From NCBI RefSeq assembly GCF_030149235.1, contig NZ_JASBRW010000076.1, forward strand, positions 1 to 64,000: a DNA stretch of 64,000 nucleotides, written 5' to 3'. A program made the translations under genes and the position numbers. The notes beneath the pieces are model-generated. The model was not told the origin of the DNA, ran no database searches, and saw only the letters and a list, made by a program, of their open reading frames with translations. The stretch comes from Maricaulis sp. (GTDB taxonomy: Bacteria > Pseudomonadota > Alphaproteobacteria > Caulobacterales > Maricaulaceae). Shown in pieces: positions 42,879 to 51,900 of this stretch (position 1 is its first letter; each line of letters begins with the position of its first letter).

Positions 42879-43962
42879 TCACGCGACCCGCAGTGACACC
42901 GACGCCCAGCTGGAAAGCGGCGGCGGCCACATCGTCGAACTGCCCGGCGAGAGCGACTGGCGCGAAGCCCGCGACGCCATTGCCGGCGCCGTCCAGGTCG
43001 ATATCCGCTTTCCCAAATTCAATGATGGCCGGGGCTTCACCCTGGCCGCTCACCTGCGCGAACGCGCCGGCTTCAAGGGACATTTGCGAGCCGTCGGTGC
43101 GCTGATCCCGGACCAGGCGCAATTCCTCAAGCGCGTCGGATTTGATGCAGTCGCGCCGGACCGCACCGACCTTGCCGCCGACTGGGCCCGGGCCGAGGCC
43201 CGTTTCTCGGTCGTCTATCAGCCAGCCCTGCGCGGCCCGCTTGCTGTGCCGGCCAAGCGCATCGAGAGCGGTGCCGATCTGGCCGTGCTGAACGCGCGTT
43301 ACAGCGAGGCCGATGCACTCGACATTCTGCGCGACGCGGTCACCCGGACCTGGCGCGGCCGCATCGCCCTGATGTCCTCCTTCGGGGCGGAAGCCGCGGT
43401 CAGCCTGCACCTTCTGGCGCGGGTCGACCCGTCGACGCCGGTGCTCTTCCTCGATACCGGCCGGCTGTTCGCCCAGACCGAGCAATACCAGCGCGAGCTG
43501 ACCGACAAGCTCGGCCTGACCCATATCCGTATCCTCCAGCCCAATACCAGTGAGGTCTCGCGCGAGGACGCGGACGGAAAACTGTGGAGCCGCGACAGCG
43601 ATGCCTGTTGCGCCATGCGCAAGGTGCAGCCGCTGGACGGGGTGATCGGGGATTACGACGCTCTGATCACCGGCCGCAAACGCTTCCATGGCGGCGAGCG
43701 GATGAAGCTGCCTGTAGTGGAACGCGTCAATGGCACGATGCGGGTCAATCCGCTGGCGCGCTGGTCTGCCGAAGAGGTCCAGGCCTATTTCCGGCGCTAC
43801 GATTTGCCGCGACATCCGCTGACCGATATGGGCTATGCCTCCATCGGCTGCTGGACGTGCACCGCCCCGGCCCATAACGACGATGTCCGGTCCGGACGCT
43901 GGGTCGGTCAGGACAAGTCCGAGTGCGGCATTCATCGCCCGCTCCCGGTAGCCGCCGAATAG
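42859..43962 (+). CDS. cysH: DUF934-APS/PAPS reductase (CysH) fusion
   Basis: Reduces adenylyl- or phosphoadenylylsulfate to sulfite. 367 residues from ATG 42859, which has AAGGAGG upstream and lies 20 nt inside cysI. Residues about 25-130 form a DUF934 domain (IRFPKFNDGRGFTLA, FKGHLRAVGALIPDQ). Residues about 140-367 are CysH: SSFGAEAAVSLHL, DTGRLFAQTEQY, Cys250-Cys251 and Cys331/Cys334 as [4Fe-4S] ligands, catalytic Cys356 in ECGIH. The cluster ligands indicate an APS-type enzyme. DUF934 is usually a separate gene beside cysI. Confidence 0.92.
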   Translation: MLTSQLDHATRSDTDAQLESGGGHIVELPGESDWREARDAIAGAVQVDIRFPKFNDGRGFTLAAHLRERAGFKGHLRAVGALIPDQAQFLKRVGFDAVAPDRTDLAADWARAEARFSVVYQPALRGPLAVPAKRIESGADLAVLNARYSEADALDILRDAVTRTWRGRIALMSSFGAEAAVSLHLLARVDPSTPVLFLDTGRLFAQTEQYQRELTDKLGLTHIRILQPNTSEVSREDADGKLWSRDSDACCAMRKVQPLDGVIGDYDALITGRKRFHGGERMKLPVVERVNGTMRVNPLARWSAEEVQAYFRRYDLPRHPLTDMGYASIGCWTCTAPAHNDDVRSGRWVGQDKSECGIHRPLPVAAE

Positions 43963-43993
43963 CGCATTCGCGCCACACAAAAGGAAGCTTTGG

Positions 43994-45016
43994 GTGTCCT
44001 ACGCTCACGTCTTGGACCTGATCGGCAATACGCCGCTGATCCGGCTCGATGGTCCGTCCGAGGCCACCGGCTGCGAGATCCTCGGCAAGGCCGAGTTTCT
44101 CAATCCGGGCGGTTCCATCAAGGATCGCGCCGCGCTGAATATCGTGCGTGAAGCGGCGGCCGACGGTACGCTCAAGCCGGGCGGCGCCATTGTCGAGGGC
44201 ACCGCGGGCAATACCGGCATCGGTCTGGCCCTGGTCGGCGCCGCACTGGGCTATCCCGTCACCATCGTCATGCCGCGCACCCAGTCGGAAGAGAAGAAAT
44301 CGGCGGTCCGCTCCTTTGGTGCACGCCTGATTGAGGTCGACGCAGCGCCCTTCTCCAGCCCCAACCATTTCGTGCATTATTCCAAGCGCCTGGCCGAGGA
44401 GCTCAATGACAGCCACCCGGCCGGCGCGATCTGGGCCAACCAGTTCGACAATCTCGCCAATCGCCGGGCGCACGAGAAAACGACCGCGCCGGAAATCTGG
44501 GAACAGACCGGCGGCCGGGTCGATGCCTTCATCTCTGCCGTCGGCAGTGGCGGCACGCTGACCGGCGTCGCCGCGGGCCTGCATCGTCATAACCCGGACA
44601 TCAAGATCGCCCTGGCCGATCCGGCCGGGGCCGCGCTGCACAGCTATTTCACCACGGGCGAGCTCAAGGGTGAGGGATCATCGATCACCGAAGGCATCGG
44701 CGTGGGCCGCATCACCGGCAATCTGGAAGGCCTCACAGTCGACCATGCCTATCGCATCGAAGACCGGGAAATGCTGCCGGTCCTGTATGATCTGATCGAA
44801 CATGAAGGCCTGTCACTGGGCGGCTCGGCGGGCATTAATGTCGCCGGTGCCATCCGCCTGGCCGGCGATATCGGCCCGGGCAAGACCATCGTCACCATGC
44901 TGTGTGATCCGGGTGCGCGCTATGCCGCCAAACTGTTCAATCCTGAATTCCTGATGAGCCGGGGCTTGCCCGTGCCGCCCTGGACGCTTAACGAAGCGCC
45001 ACGGGCCCCTGCCTAG
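43994..45016 (+). CDS. Cysteine synthase family protein (PLP)
   Basis: Makes cysteine from O-acetylserine and sulfide. 340 residues from GTG 43994 (AAGGA upstream). The PLP lysine is in NPGGSIKDRAA (near 42). The usual TSGNTG loop is EGTAGNTGIGLALVG, and a phosphate loop GSGGTLTGVA is near 190. The EGTAGNTG form marks a subgroup distinct from classical CysK, so a changed sulfur donor or acceptor is possible. In the operon after cysH, it fixes the sulfide produced upstream. Confidence 0.92.
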   Translation: MSYAHVLDLIGNTPLIRLDGPSEATGCEILGKAEFLNPGGSIKDRAALNIVREAAADGTLKPGGAIVEGTAGNTGIGLALVGAALGYPVTIVMPRTQSEEKKSAVRSFGARLIEVDAAPFSSPNHFVHYSKRLAEELNDSHPAGAIWANQFDNLANRRAHEKTTAPEIWEQTGGRVDAFISAVGSGGTLTGVAAGLHRHNPDIKIALADPAGAALHSYFTTGELKGEGSSITEGIGVGRITGNLEGLTVDHAYRIEDREMLPVLYDLIEHEGLSLGGSAGINVAGAIRLAGDIGPGKTIVTMLCDPGARYAAKLFNPEFLMSRGLPVPPWTLNEAPRAPA

Positions 45017-45046
45017 GCTTGAGGCCCTTTGTACGAGACTGATGAA

Positions 45047-45880
45047 ATGACCGTCATGACAACATCGCCTGCTCGCGAAAAGAACAAGATCTCGGCCAAG
45101 CCCGGCCCCTACACGATCGAGACCGTGCTTGAGGTCAAGCACTTCACCGACCGGCTGTTCTATTTCCGCATTACCCGGCCTTCGAGCTTTCGGTTCCGCT
45201 CCGGTGAGTTCGTCATGATCGGCCTGCCCAAGGAAGACGGCAAGCCGCTCTTGCGCGCCTATTCCGTCGCCAGCCCGTTCTGGGATGAGGCACTCGACTT
45301 CTATTCCATCAAGGTGCCGGACGGCCCGCTGACCTCGCGCCTGCAACACATCCAGCCGGGCGATGAAGTGCTTCTGGGCAAGAAGCCGACCGGCACGCTG
45401 GTGCTCGATGCGCTGAAGCCGGGCAAGCGGCTCTACCTCGTCTCCACCGGCACCGGCATCGCTCCGTTTGCCAGCCTGGTACGCGACCCGGAGACCTATG
45501 AGAAATTCGACCAGGTCATCCTGACCCATACCTGCCGCGAAGCCGCCGAGCTGACCTATGGCCATGAACTGGTCGAGGCGACCAAGCAGGACGAGCTGAT
45601 CGGCGAAATGGCCCAGGACAAACTCGTCCACTTCACCTCGGTCACGCGCGAGGACGGACCGGTCAAGGGCCGCGTCACCGACATGATCAATTCCGGCGAG
45701 TTGTTCGCGCATCTTGGCGTGCCGGCGCTCGATCCCGAGGTGGACCGGGTGATGATCTGCGGCTCGGAAGGCCTGCTCAAGGACACCCGTCAGATCTGTA
45801 TCGACCGCGGCTTCGTCGAGGGCTCCAATGCCGCCCCGGCCGACTTCGTCGTCGAGAAGGCCTTCGTCGCAACCGACTGA
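45047..45880 (+). CDS. fpr: Ferredoxin/flavodoxin-NADP reductase
   Basis: Transfers electrons from NADPH to ferredoxin. About 277 residues from ATG 45047; TTG 45029 and ATG 45056 are alternatives. The FAD-binding LLRAYSVASP (near 70) is of the bacterial Fpr type, followed by STGTGIAPFASL and, at the C-terminus, MICGSEGLLKD and VVEKAFVATD. About 30 nt after the cysteine synthase, it probably supplies reduced ferredoxin to CysI. Confidence 0.92.
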   Translation: MTVMTTSPAREKNKISAKPGPYTIETVLEVKHFTDRLFYFRITRPSSFRFRSGEFVMIGLPKEDGKPLLRAYSVASPFWDEALDFYSIKVPDGPLTSRLQHIQPGDEVLLGKKPTGTLVLDALKPGKRLYLVSTGTGIAPFASLVRDPETYEKFDQVILTHTCREAAELTYGHELVEATKQDELIGEMAQDKLVHFTSVTREDGPVKGRVTDMINSGELFAHLGVPALDPEVDRVMICGSEGLLKDTRQICIDRGFVEGSNAAPADFVVEKAFVATD

Positions 45881-45948
45881 TTCAAAGACGCCTTTACCAG
45901 AGACAATAGAGACCCGGATTCCGGCCTTGACTCTTCGTTTTCAAATGA

Positions 45949-45963
45949 GAACATAAGAAGAAC
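45949..45963. promoter_or_regulatory. LexA (SOS) box of the imu operon
   Basis: GAAC-N7-GAAC, the complement of the alphaproteobacterial consensus GTTC-N7-GTTC, is located 20 nt before the imuA start. The placement explains DNA-damage induction of the whole imuA-imuB-dnaE2 cassette as known in Caulobacter. Confidence 0.85.
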
Positions 45964-45982
45964 ATCGGCTATGGGATAGATC

Positions 45983-46801
45983 ATGGGATCTGCGTCTTCA
46001 CGTCCAGACGGACCGGCGCAGCTGGAGAAGCTGCGCGCCAAAATCAGGGATTTGATGCCGGCGGCCGCGCTGACTGCGGCGCCGGGCACGGACGGTGTGC
46101 AAGCCGCTTCGGCCCCGCTGGAAGAAACCGGGTCACAGCTTCACCTGGGCGCGGGCCTGCACGAGTTTTGCCCGCAGGACTATCTCGACACCCCCGCCGC
46201 TCTAGCCGTGCAAAGCGGTTTCATGGCCCAGGCCCTGCGCCGCGCCCACTCACCGGCGCCGCTGCTCTGGGTCCGCGCGCGCAATGATAGCCAGGATTTC
46301 GGCCAGCCCTACCCGCTGGGCCTGAAGCAATGGGGGCTGCCGCCCGAACGCATCATCTTCGCCGAGACCGAGACACTCGCCGATGCGCTCTGGGCCATGG
46401 AGGACGGCTTGCGGGCCGGGGCCTGGGTGATGGGCGAGGCCGGCACATCTTCGCGTTATGATCTGACCGCGACCAAGCGCCTGCACATGGCCGCACAGGC
46501 CCGCGGCGGACTGGTTTTGGTGCTGCGGCATCATGCAATGATCGGGGCCAGTGCGGCCCTGACACGATGGCGCCTGTCGGCCCGGCCTTCGCCGGCGCAG
46601 GACTGGCGCGGGGCGACAGGTTTGCCCGGGCTGGGGTCTCCCCGCTTCCGGGCGCATTTGGAACGGGTTCGGGGCGGCCCGCCGAGACAATTCGATATTG
46701 AGTGGAAACATGCGGCGTTTCATGTCCTTGAGCCTGCCCCGCTGGCCGACAGACCGGCTTGGCCTCACCCCCGGAGCAAGCCAGCGCGCCAGCGCGCCTG
46801 A
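45983..46801 (+). CDS. imuA: SOS mutagenesis protein ImuA
   Basis: RecA/SulA-like partner of the ImuB-DnaE2 translesion complex. 272 residues. It resembles the RecA core without an intact P-loop: HLGAGLHEFCPQDYLD near 52-67, LLWVRARNDSQDFG, and a C-terminal RWRLSARPSP...QFDIEWKHAAF. The 3' end overlaps imuB by about 90 nt in another frame. Controlled by the LexA box upstream. Confidence 0.88.
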   Translation: MGSASSRPDGPAQLEKLRAKIRDLMPAAALTAAPGTDGVQAASAPLEETGSQLHLGAGLHEFCPQDYLDTPAALAVQSGFMAQALRRAHSPAPLLWVRARNDSQDFGQPYPLGLKQWGLPPERIIFAETETLADALWAMEDGLRAGAWVMGEAGTSSRYDLTATKRLHMAAQARGGLVLVLRHHAMIGASAALTRWRLSARPSPAQDWRGATGLPGLGSPRFRAHLERVRGGPPRQFDIEWKHAAFHVLEPAPLADRPAWPHPRSKPARQRA

Positions 46802-48290
46802 TCGCAAACCCTTTGCCCTGGTCCATACAACGACCGGCGGCGAACGGCTTTATGCGCTCAATGCCACCGCGGCCCGGGCCGGTCTCAGGCGCGGCCAGGC
46901 CGTGGCCGATGCCAAGGCCCTCGAGCCGCTGATGCAGACCGCCCCGGCCCGGCCGGATGCGGACAAGCGCCTCCTGCAGGCCTATGCCCGTGCCTGCGGA
47001 CGCTGGTCTCCCTATGTCGCGCCGGACCCCGGCGCGCCGGGCGAGGATGGCATCCTGCTCGACATTACCGGCTGCGCCCGCCTGTTCGGCGGCGAGGACA
47101 AGCTGATCGAGGCCACGCTCCAGGCCAGTCGCGAACGCGGCCTGACCGCCTATGCCGCCACCGCACCAAGCATCGGCCTGGCCTGGGGCCTGGCCCGCTT
47201 CAAGGCACGCCAGAGCGAGACCGGCTGGGTACGGGCCGACACGCTTGAAACCGCCCTCACCGACCTGCCGGTTGAGGGCCTGCGCATCGGTGAAACAGCC
47301 GGACAATTGCGCCGTTTCGGGCTGAAGCAGGCCGGTGATCTCCTCGCCCTGCCCCGCGCCAGCCTGACACGGCGTTTCGGAACCGACCTGCTGACCCGGC
47401 TCGATCAGGCCGCGGGACGCGTCGAGGAAAGCCTCAACCCCTTGCAGCCGGTCATGGAGTACCGTGCCCGGCTGCGCTTTCCCGAGCCGCTTCTCTTGCT
47501 CGACAGTCTCAAGCAATGTGTCGACGAAACCGCCAGGGGCCTGTGCGGACAGCTCGAACCCCGGGGGCTGGGCCTGCGCCGGGTTGAGCTCAACCTCTAC
47601 CGTATTGATGGCAAACTCATCCTGCTCGGCATCGGCACGGCCGCCCCCGCACGCGATCCGGCCCATATCGCCCGCCTGCTACACGAGAAGCTGGACCGGG
47701 CCGAGATCGATATCGGCTTTGGCATTGATGTCGTGGAATTGCGCGCGCGTGAAACCGCGCCGCTGGGCGGACGGCAGGCCGGGCTCTTGCACACCGGGGA
47801 ACCGGACCCGGACGATCTCGACCAGCTGACCGACCGGCTCGTGGTGCGGCTGGGTGATGAACAGGTGCGCCGGGCCGGGCGACGCGAAAGCCATATCCCG
47901 GAACGCGCCGCCGGCTGGCGCCCCGGCCCGGCCCTTGCGGGCACCGCCCTGTCTGTCCGCGAAACCGACCAGGCGCCGGCCGATTTCACCCCGCCGGACC
48001 CTGACCGCCCGCTCCTGATCCTGGCCCACCCGGAACCGGCCCAGGCCGTCGCGGAAATCCCTGATGGCCCGCCGCGCAGCTTCATCTGGCGCCGCGTCCG
48101 CCATCTCGTGCATCGCGCCGAGGGCCCGGAACGCCTGGCCCCGGAATGGTGGCGCGACCAGCTCAGCGCCCGCACCCGCGACTATTTCCGCGTCGAAACC
48201 CGCGAAGGCCGCCGCTTCTGGCTCTACCGCGAGGGCCTGTTCGGCCTGGAAACCCGCACCCCGAACTGGTTCGTGCACGGGGCATCGTGA
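46710..48290 (+). CDS. imuB: Y-family polymerase-like protein ImuB
   Basis: Adapter of the mutasome: recruits DnaE2 to the sliding clamp and is not expected to polymerise itself. 526 residues from ATG 46710. The N-terminus RRFMSLSLPRWPTDRL is the family hallmark. The palm carries LDITGCARLFGGEDKL, where active Y-family enzymes keep an acidic pair. A DUF6504-like tail ends RLAPEWWRD...RDYFRVETREGRRFWLYREGL. Overlaps imuA. Confidence 0.92.
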   Translation: MRRFMSLSLPRWPTDRLGLTPGASQRASAPDRKPFALVHTTTGGERLYALNATAARAGLRRGQAVADAKALEPLMQTAPARPDADKRLLQAYARACGRWSPYVAPDPGAPGEDGILLDITGCARLFGGEDKLIEATLQASRERGLTAYAATAPSIGLAWGLARFKARQSETGWVRADTLETALTDLPVEGLRIGETAGQLRRFGLKQAGDLLALPRASLTRRFGTDLLTRLDQAAGRVEESLNPLQPVMEYRARLRFPEPLLLLDSLKQCVDETARGLCGQLEPRGLGLRRVELNLYRIDGKLILLGIGTAAPARDPAHIARLLHEKLDRAEIDIGFGIDVVELRARETAPLGGRQAGLLHTGEPDPDDLDQLTDRLVVRLGDEQVRRAGRRESHIPERAAGWRPGPALAGTALSVRETDQAPADFTPPDPDRPLLILAHPEPAQAVAEIPDGPPRSFIWRRVRHLVHRAEGPERLAPEWWRDQLSARTRDYFRVETREGRRFWLYREGLFGLETRTPNWFVHGAS

Positions 48291-48291
48291 G

Positions 48292-48945
48292 ATGAGGACG
48301 ACAAGACAGCGCTCTAAGTCCCAGGCCCGGGCTCTGCGCAAACGCATGACAGAAGCCGAAATTCGCCTCTGGCTACGCTTGCGGCGACGGCAATTGCGCG
48401 GCCTCAAATTCCGTCGGCAACACCCGATCGGCCCTTATATCGTCGACTTCGCCTGCCTCTCGATCCGTCTCGCCATCGAGGTTGATGGCGCAACACATGT
48501 GACCGAAGCCCGGCAAGCACACGACCGGAAACGCACCACCTGGCTGGAGCAGAGCGGCTGGCAAGTCGTCCGCATCCAGAACATCTGGATCTATGACGAT
48601 CTCGACAACGTCATGGATCAGATCGCTGAAACCATAGGCCAGCGCCCCGGCCTCCCCCGTGGACGGGGGAGGTGTCCCGAAGGGACGGAGGGGGGAAGTG
48701 AGGACAGGCATCTTACCTGGCCAAGCCCCCCTCAGACCTTGAGCCCTGCCGGGCTCAAGCCCAGTTCCCCCGCCCGCGGGGGAGCCCGGAGAGACGCCTC
48801 TAAAACCGAAGAACATAAACTCCGGCCTCCCCAAGATCCGTTTTTAGGGACGGGGGAGGTGTCCCGAAGGGACGGAGGAGGGAAGCGAGGGCAGGCTCTG
48901 CACGCAGCAAAGCCTCCTCAGGGCGACACATTCGGCGAAGATTAG
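48292..48945 (+). CDS. DUF559 (PD-(D/E)XK-like) endonuclease-type protein with repeat-encoded tail
   Basis: 217 residues. The DUF559 domain covers about 8-118: RALRKRMTEAEIRLWLRLR, FRRQHPIGPYIVDFACLS, LAIEVDGATH and VVRIQNIWI. It is related to very-short-patch-repair-type nucleases; cellular role unknown. From residue 120 the frame runs into a palindromic repeat region (48651-48921), giving a low-complexity Gly/Arg/Pro tail unlike any domain, and the TAG abuts the dnaE2 ATG. The natural stop was probably lost when the repeat arrived. It splits the imuB-dnaE2 pair. Confidence 0.8.
   Translation: MRTTRQRSKSQARALRKRMTEAEIRLWLRLRRRQLRGLKFRRQHPIGPYIVDFACLSIRLAIEVDGATHVTEARQAHDRKRTTWLEQSGWQVVRIQNIWIYDDLDNVMDQIAETIGQRPGLPRGRGRCPEGTEGGSEDRHLTWPSPPQTLSPAGLKPSSPARGGARRDASKTEEHKLRPPQDPFLGTGEVSRRDGGGKRGQALHAAKPPQGDTFGED
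48651..48921. repeat. Composite palindromic repeat, two direct copies
   Basis: Direct repeats at 48661-48735 and 48848-48921; the first 49 bases of each differ at three positions. Inverted repeats inside: CCTCCCCCGT/ACGGGGGAGG (48651-48660, 48663-48672), GTCCC/GGGAC (48674-48686), CTTGAGCCC/GGGCTCAAG (48738-48746, 48751-48759), TCCCCCGC/GCGGGGGA (about 48766-48784). It resembles a mobile or dispersed intergenic palindrome family. It is read through by the DUF559 frame. Confidence 0.8.
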
Positions 48946-51900
48946 ATGCACCACGCCGCCGAACTCGTCGCCGCGACGAATTTCTCCTTCCTGACCGGGG
49001 CCTCGCATCCCGATGAAATGGTAGCCCAGGCCGCCGGGCTCGGGCTCAGTGCGATTGGCATTGCCGACACCAATTCCTTTGCCGGCATGGTGCGCGCGCA
49101 TCTCGCCGCCAAGGAGGTCGGGATCAAGCTTCTCGTCGGTGTGCGGCTGAAAGCCCGCTGCGGCTTCGAGATCGCGGCCTATCCCACCGATCGCGAGGCT
49201 TATGGCCGGCTCTGCCGCATGCTCACCGATGCCAATTTCCGCTCGGTGAAAGGTCAGCGCGATCTCTGGCTGGAGGACATCATCGACGCCTCCCCGGGAC
49301 AGGTCTTCATCCTGCTACCGCCACAACATGTCAGCGAAGCCTGGCGCGAACGAGCGGCCCATGTCCTGACCCGGTCACAGGCGCACCACGCCCTCGCCCT
49401 GACCCGCTGGTTCGATGGCCGGGACGGTCGCCGTCTGTATCAGCTCGACGCCATCGCCCAGGAGCTGGACATCGACACGGTGGCGACCACCGATGCCCGT
49501 TTTCACACGCCTGAGCGCAAAGCCCTGGCCGATGTGGTGACCTGTATCCGCGAACATGTGACGCTGAAACGCGCCGGCTTCCATCTCGCCGCCAATGGCG
49601 AGCGCCATCTCAAGCCACCGCATGAGCTCTACCGCCTGTTCCAGGGCTATGAGGCCGCCGTGGCCCGCTCGCTCGACCTGGCCGGCCAGATCACTTTCTC
49701 GCTCGATGAGCTGGTCTATCAATATCCCGACGAGGTGATCGGGGCGGATGAGACCCCGATGCAGACGCTGCGGAGACTGACCGCCGAGGGCATGGAGCGG
49801 CGCTATCCTTCCGGCCCGCCGGACAAGATCAGGCGCGCTGTTTCCCATGAGCTGACACTCATCGAAGAGCTCGACTACGCCGCCTATTTCCTCACCGTCT
49901 ACGACATCGTCCGCTTTGCCCGCAGCCAGGACATTCTGTGCCAGGGCCGCGGCTCGGCGGCCAATTCCGCCGTCTGCTACATTATCGGTATCACCGAGGT
50001 CGACCCGGCCCGGATTGACCTCCTGTTCGAACGCTTCGTCTCCGCCGAACGCGGCGAGCCCCCCGATATCGATGTCGATTTCGAGCATCAGCGGCGCGAG
50101 GAGGTGATCCAGTATGTCTACGAGAAATATGGCCGCCGCCGCGCCGCCATGACGGCGACGGTGAATTGCTATCGCCCGCGCGGGGCCATCCGGGAAACCG
50201 GCAAGGTGTTCGGCCTGTCCGGGGATGTCATCGCCGCCCTGTCCAAGACGCTTTGGGGCTGGCGCAGTGATGATCTGAGCGATGACCGCATCCGCACCGA
50301 GTTGGGCCTTGATCCGCAGGCCCCGGAAATTGCCATGACGCTGCGCTATGCGCGCGAGCTGATGGGCTTTCCCCGGCACTTGTCGCAGCACCCGGGCGGG
50401 TTTGTCATGACCCAGGGCCGGCTCGACGAGATCGGTCCGCTGCACAATGCCGCCATGCCCGACCGCACGGTTCTGGAATGGGACAAGGAAGACATTGATG
50501 CCCTCGGCCTGATGAAGGTCGATGTGCTCGGTCTGGGCATGCTCAGCTGCGTGGCCCGGGCGATGAGCCTGATCCGCGAGCATTACCGGCGCCCGCTGCG
50601 CGCCGCCGACATCCCGCCGGAAGACCCGGCTGTCTATGACATGATCTGCCAGGCCGACACGATCGGCGTTTTCCAGATCGAAAGCCGGGCCCAGATGACC
50701 ATGCTGCCGCGTCTCAAACCGCGCAATTTCTATGATCTGGTCATCGAGGTCGCGATTGTCCGGCCCGGACCGATCCAGGGCGATATGGTGCACCCCTATC
50801 TGCGCCGCCGCGACGGACGCGAGCCCGTTGAATTTCCCTCAAAGGAACTCGAAGACGTGCTCGGCAAGACGCTCGGCGTGCCCCTGTTCCAGGAACAGGC
50901 CATGCGCATCGCCATTGTCGCAGCCGGTTTCTCGCCATCGGAGGCGGATCGCCTGCGTCGCTCCATGGCCGCCTTCCGCCGCGCCGGCACGATCCACGAA
51001 ATGGGCATGAAGCTGAAACAGGGCATGGTCGCCAATGGCTATGAGCCGGACTTTGCCGAGCGCTGCTTCAAACAGCTCGAGGGGTTTGGCGAATACGGCT
51101 TCCCGGAAAGCCATGCGGCCAGTTTCGCCCTCATCGTCTATATTTCCTGCTGGCTGAAACGCTATTTCCCCGACGTCTTCCTCGCCGCCCTGCTCAACGC
51201 CCAGCCGATGGGGTTTTACGCCCCGGCGCAACTGGTCCGCGATGCCCGCGATCACGGCGTCGAGGTGCGCCCGCCCGACGTCAATCATTCCGACTGGGAT
51301 GCCACGCTGGAGGCTTGCAAGGGCCCGCCGCCGGAGCGGCGCCTGCCCTTCGACATGCCGACCGGCGAGGGCGGCGGGCGTTTCGCCGTGCGGCTGGGAC
51401 TGCGCCAGATCAAGGGGATGAAGGAGCCCATGGCGGCCCGCCTGGTCGCCGCGCGTGAGGCCGAGGGCCGTTTTGCCAGCGTCGCCGATCTGACCCGCCG
51501 GGCGCGACTCGACCGCGGTACGATCGACCGCCTGGCCCAGGCCGACGCTTTCGGCTCGATTGACCTGGACCGGCGCAAGGCCGGCTGGTCGGCCCTCGCC
51601 GAGGCCGGCAACCCCCTGCCCCTGTTCGACCGGCTTGATGATTATGGTGCCGAGAGTCCCATCGTCCTGCCCGCCTTGAGCGGCGGGGAGAATGTCGCCC
51701 AGGATTATGCCAGCTTGCGCCTGTCCCTGAAGGCCCACCCGCTATCCTTTTTCCGCCCTGAGCTCAATGAACGCGGCTTCCTGCGGGCCGAACAACTAGG
51801 CCAGATGCGCGACGGGCAATGGGTCAGCATCGCCGGCCTGGTCCTGGTGCGGCAGCGGCCCGGCTCGGCCAGCGGCGTCATCTTCGCCACGCTGGAGGAT

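Noticed and set aside
48661-48921. A CRISPR array or tandem satellite
   Set aside because: There are only two copies, without regular spacers; the inverted repeats indicate a palindromic dispersed element.
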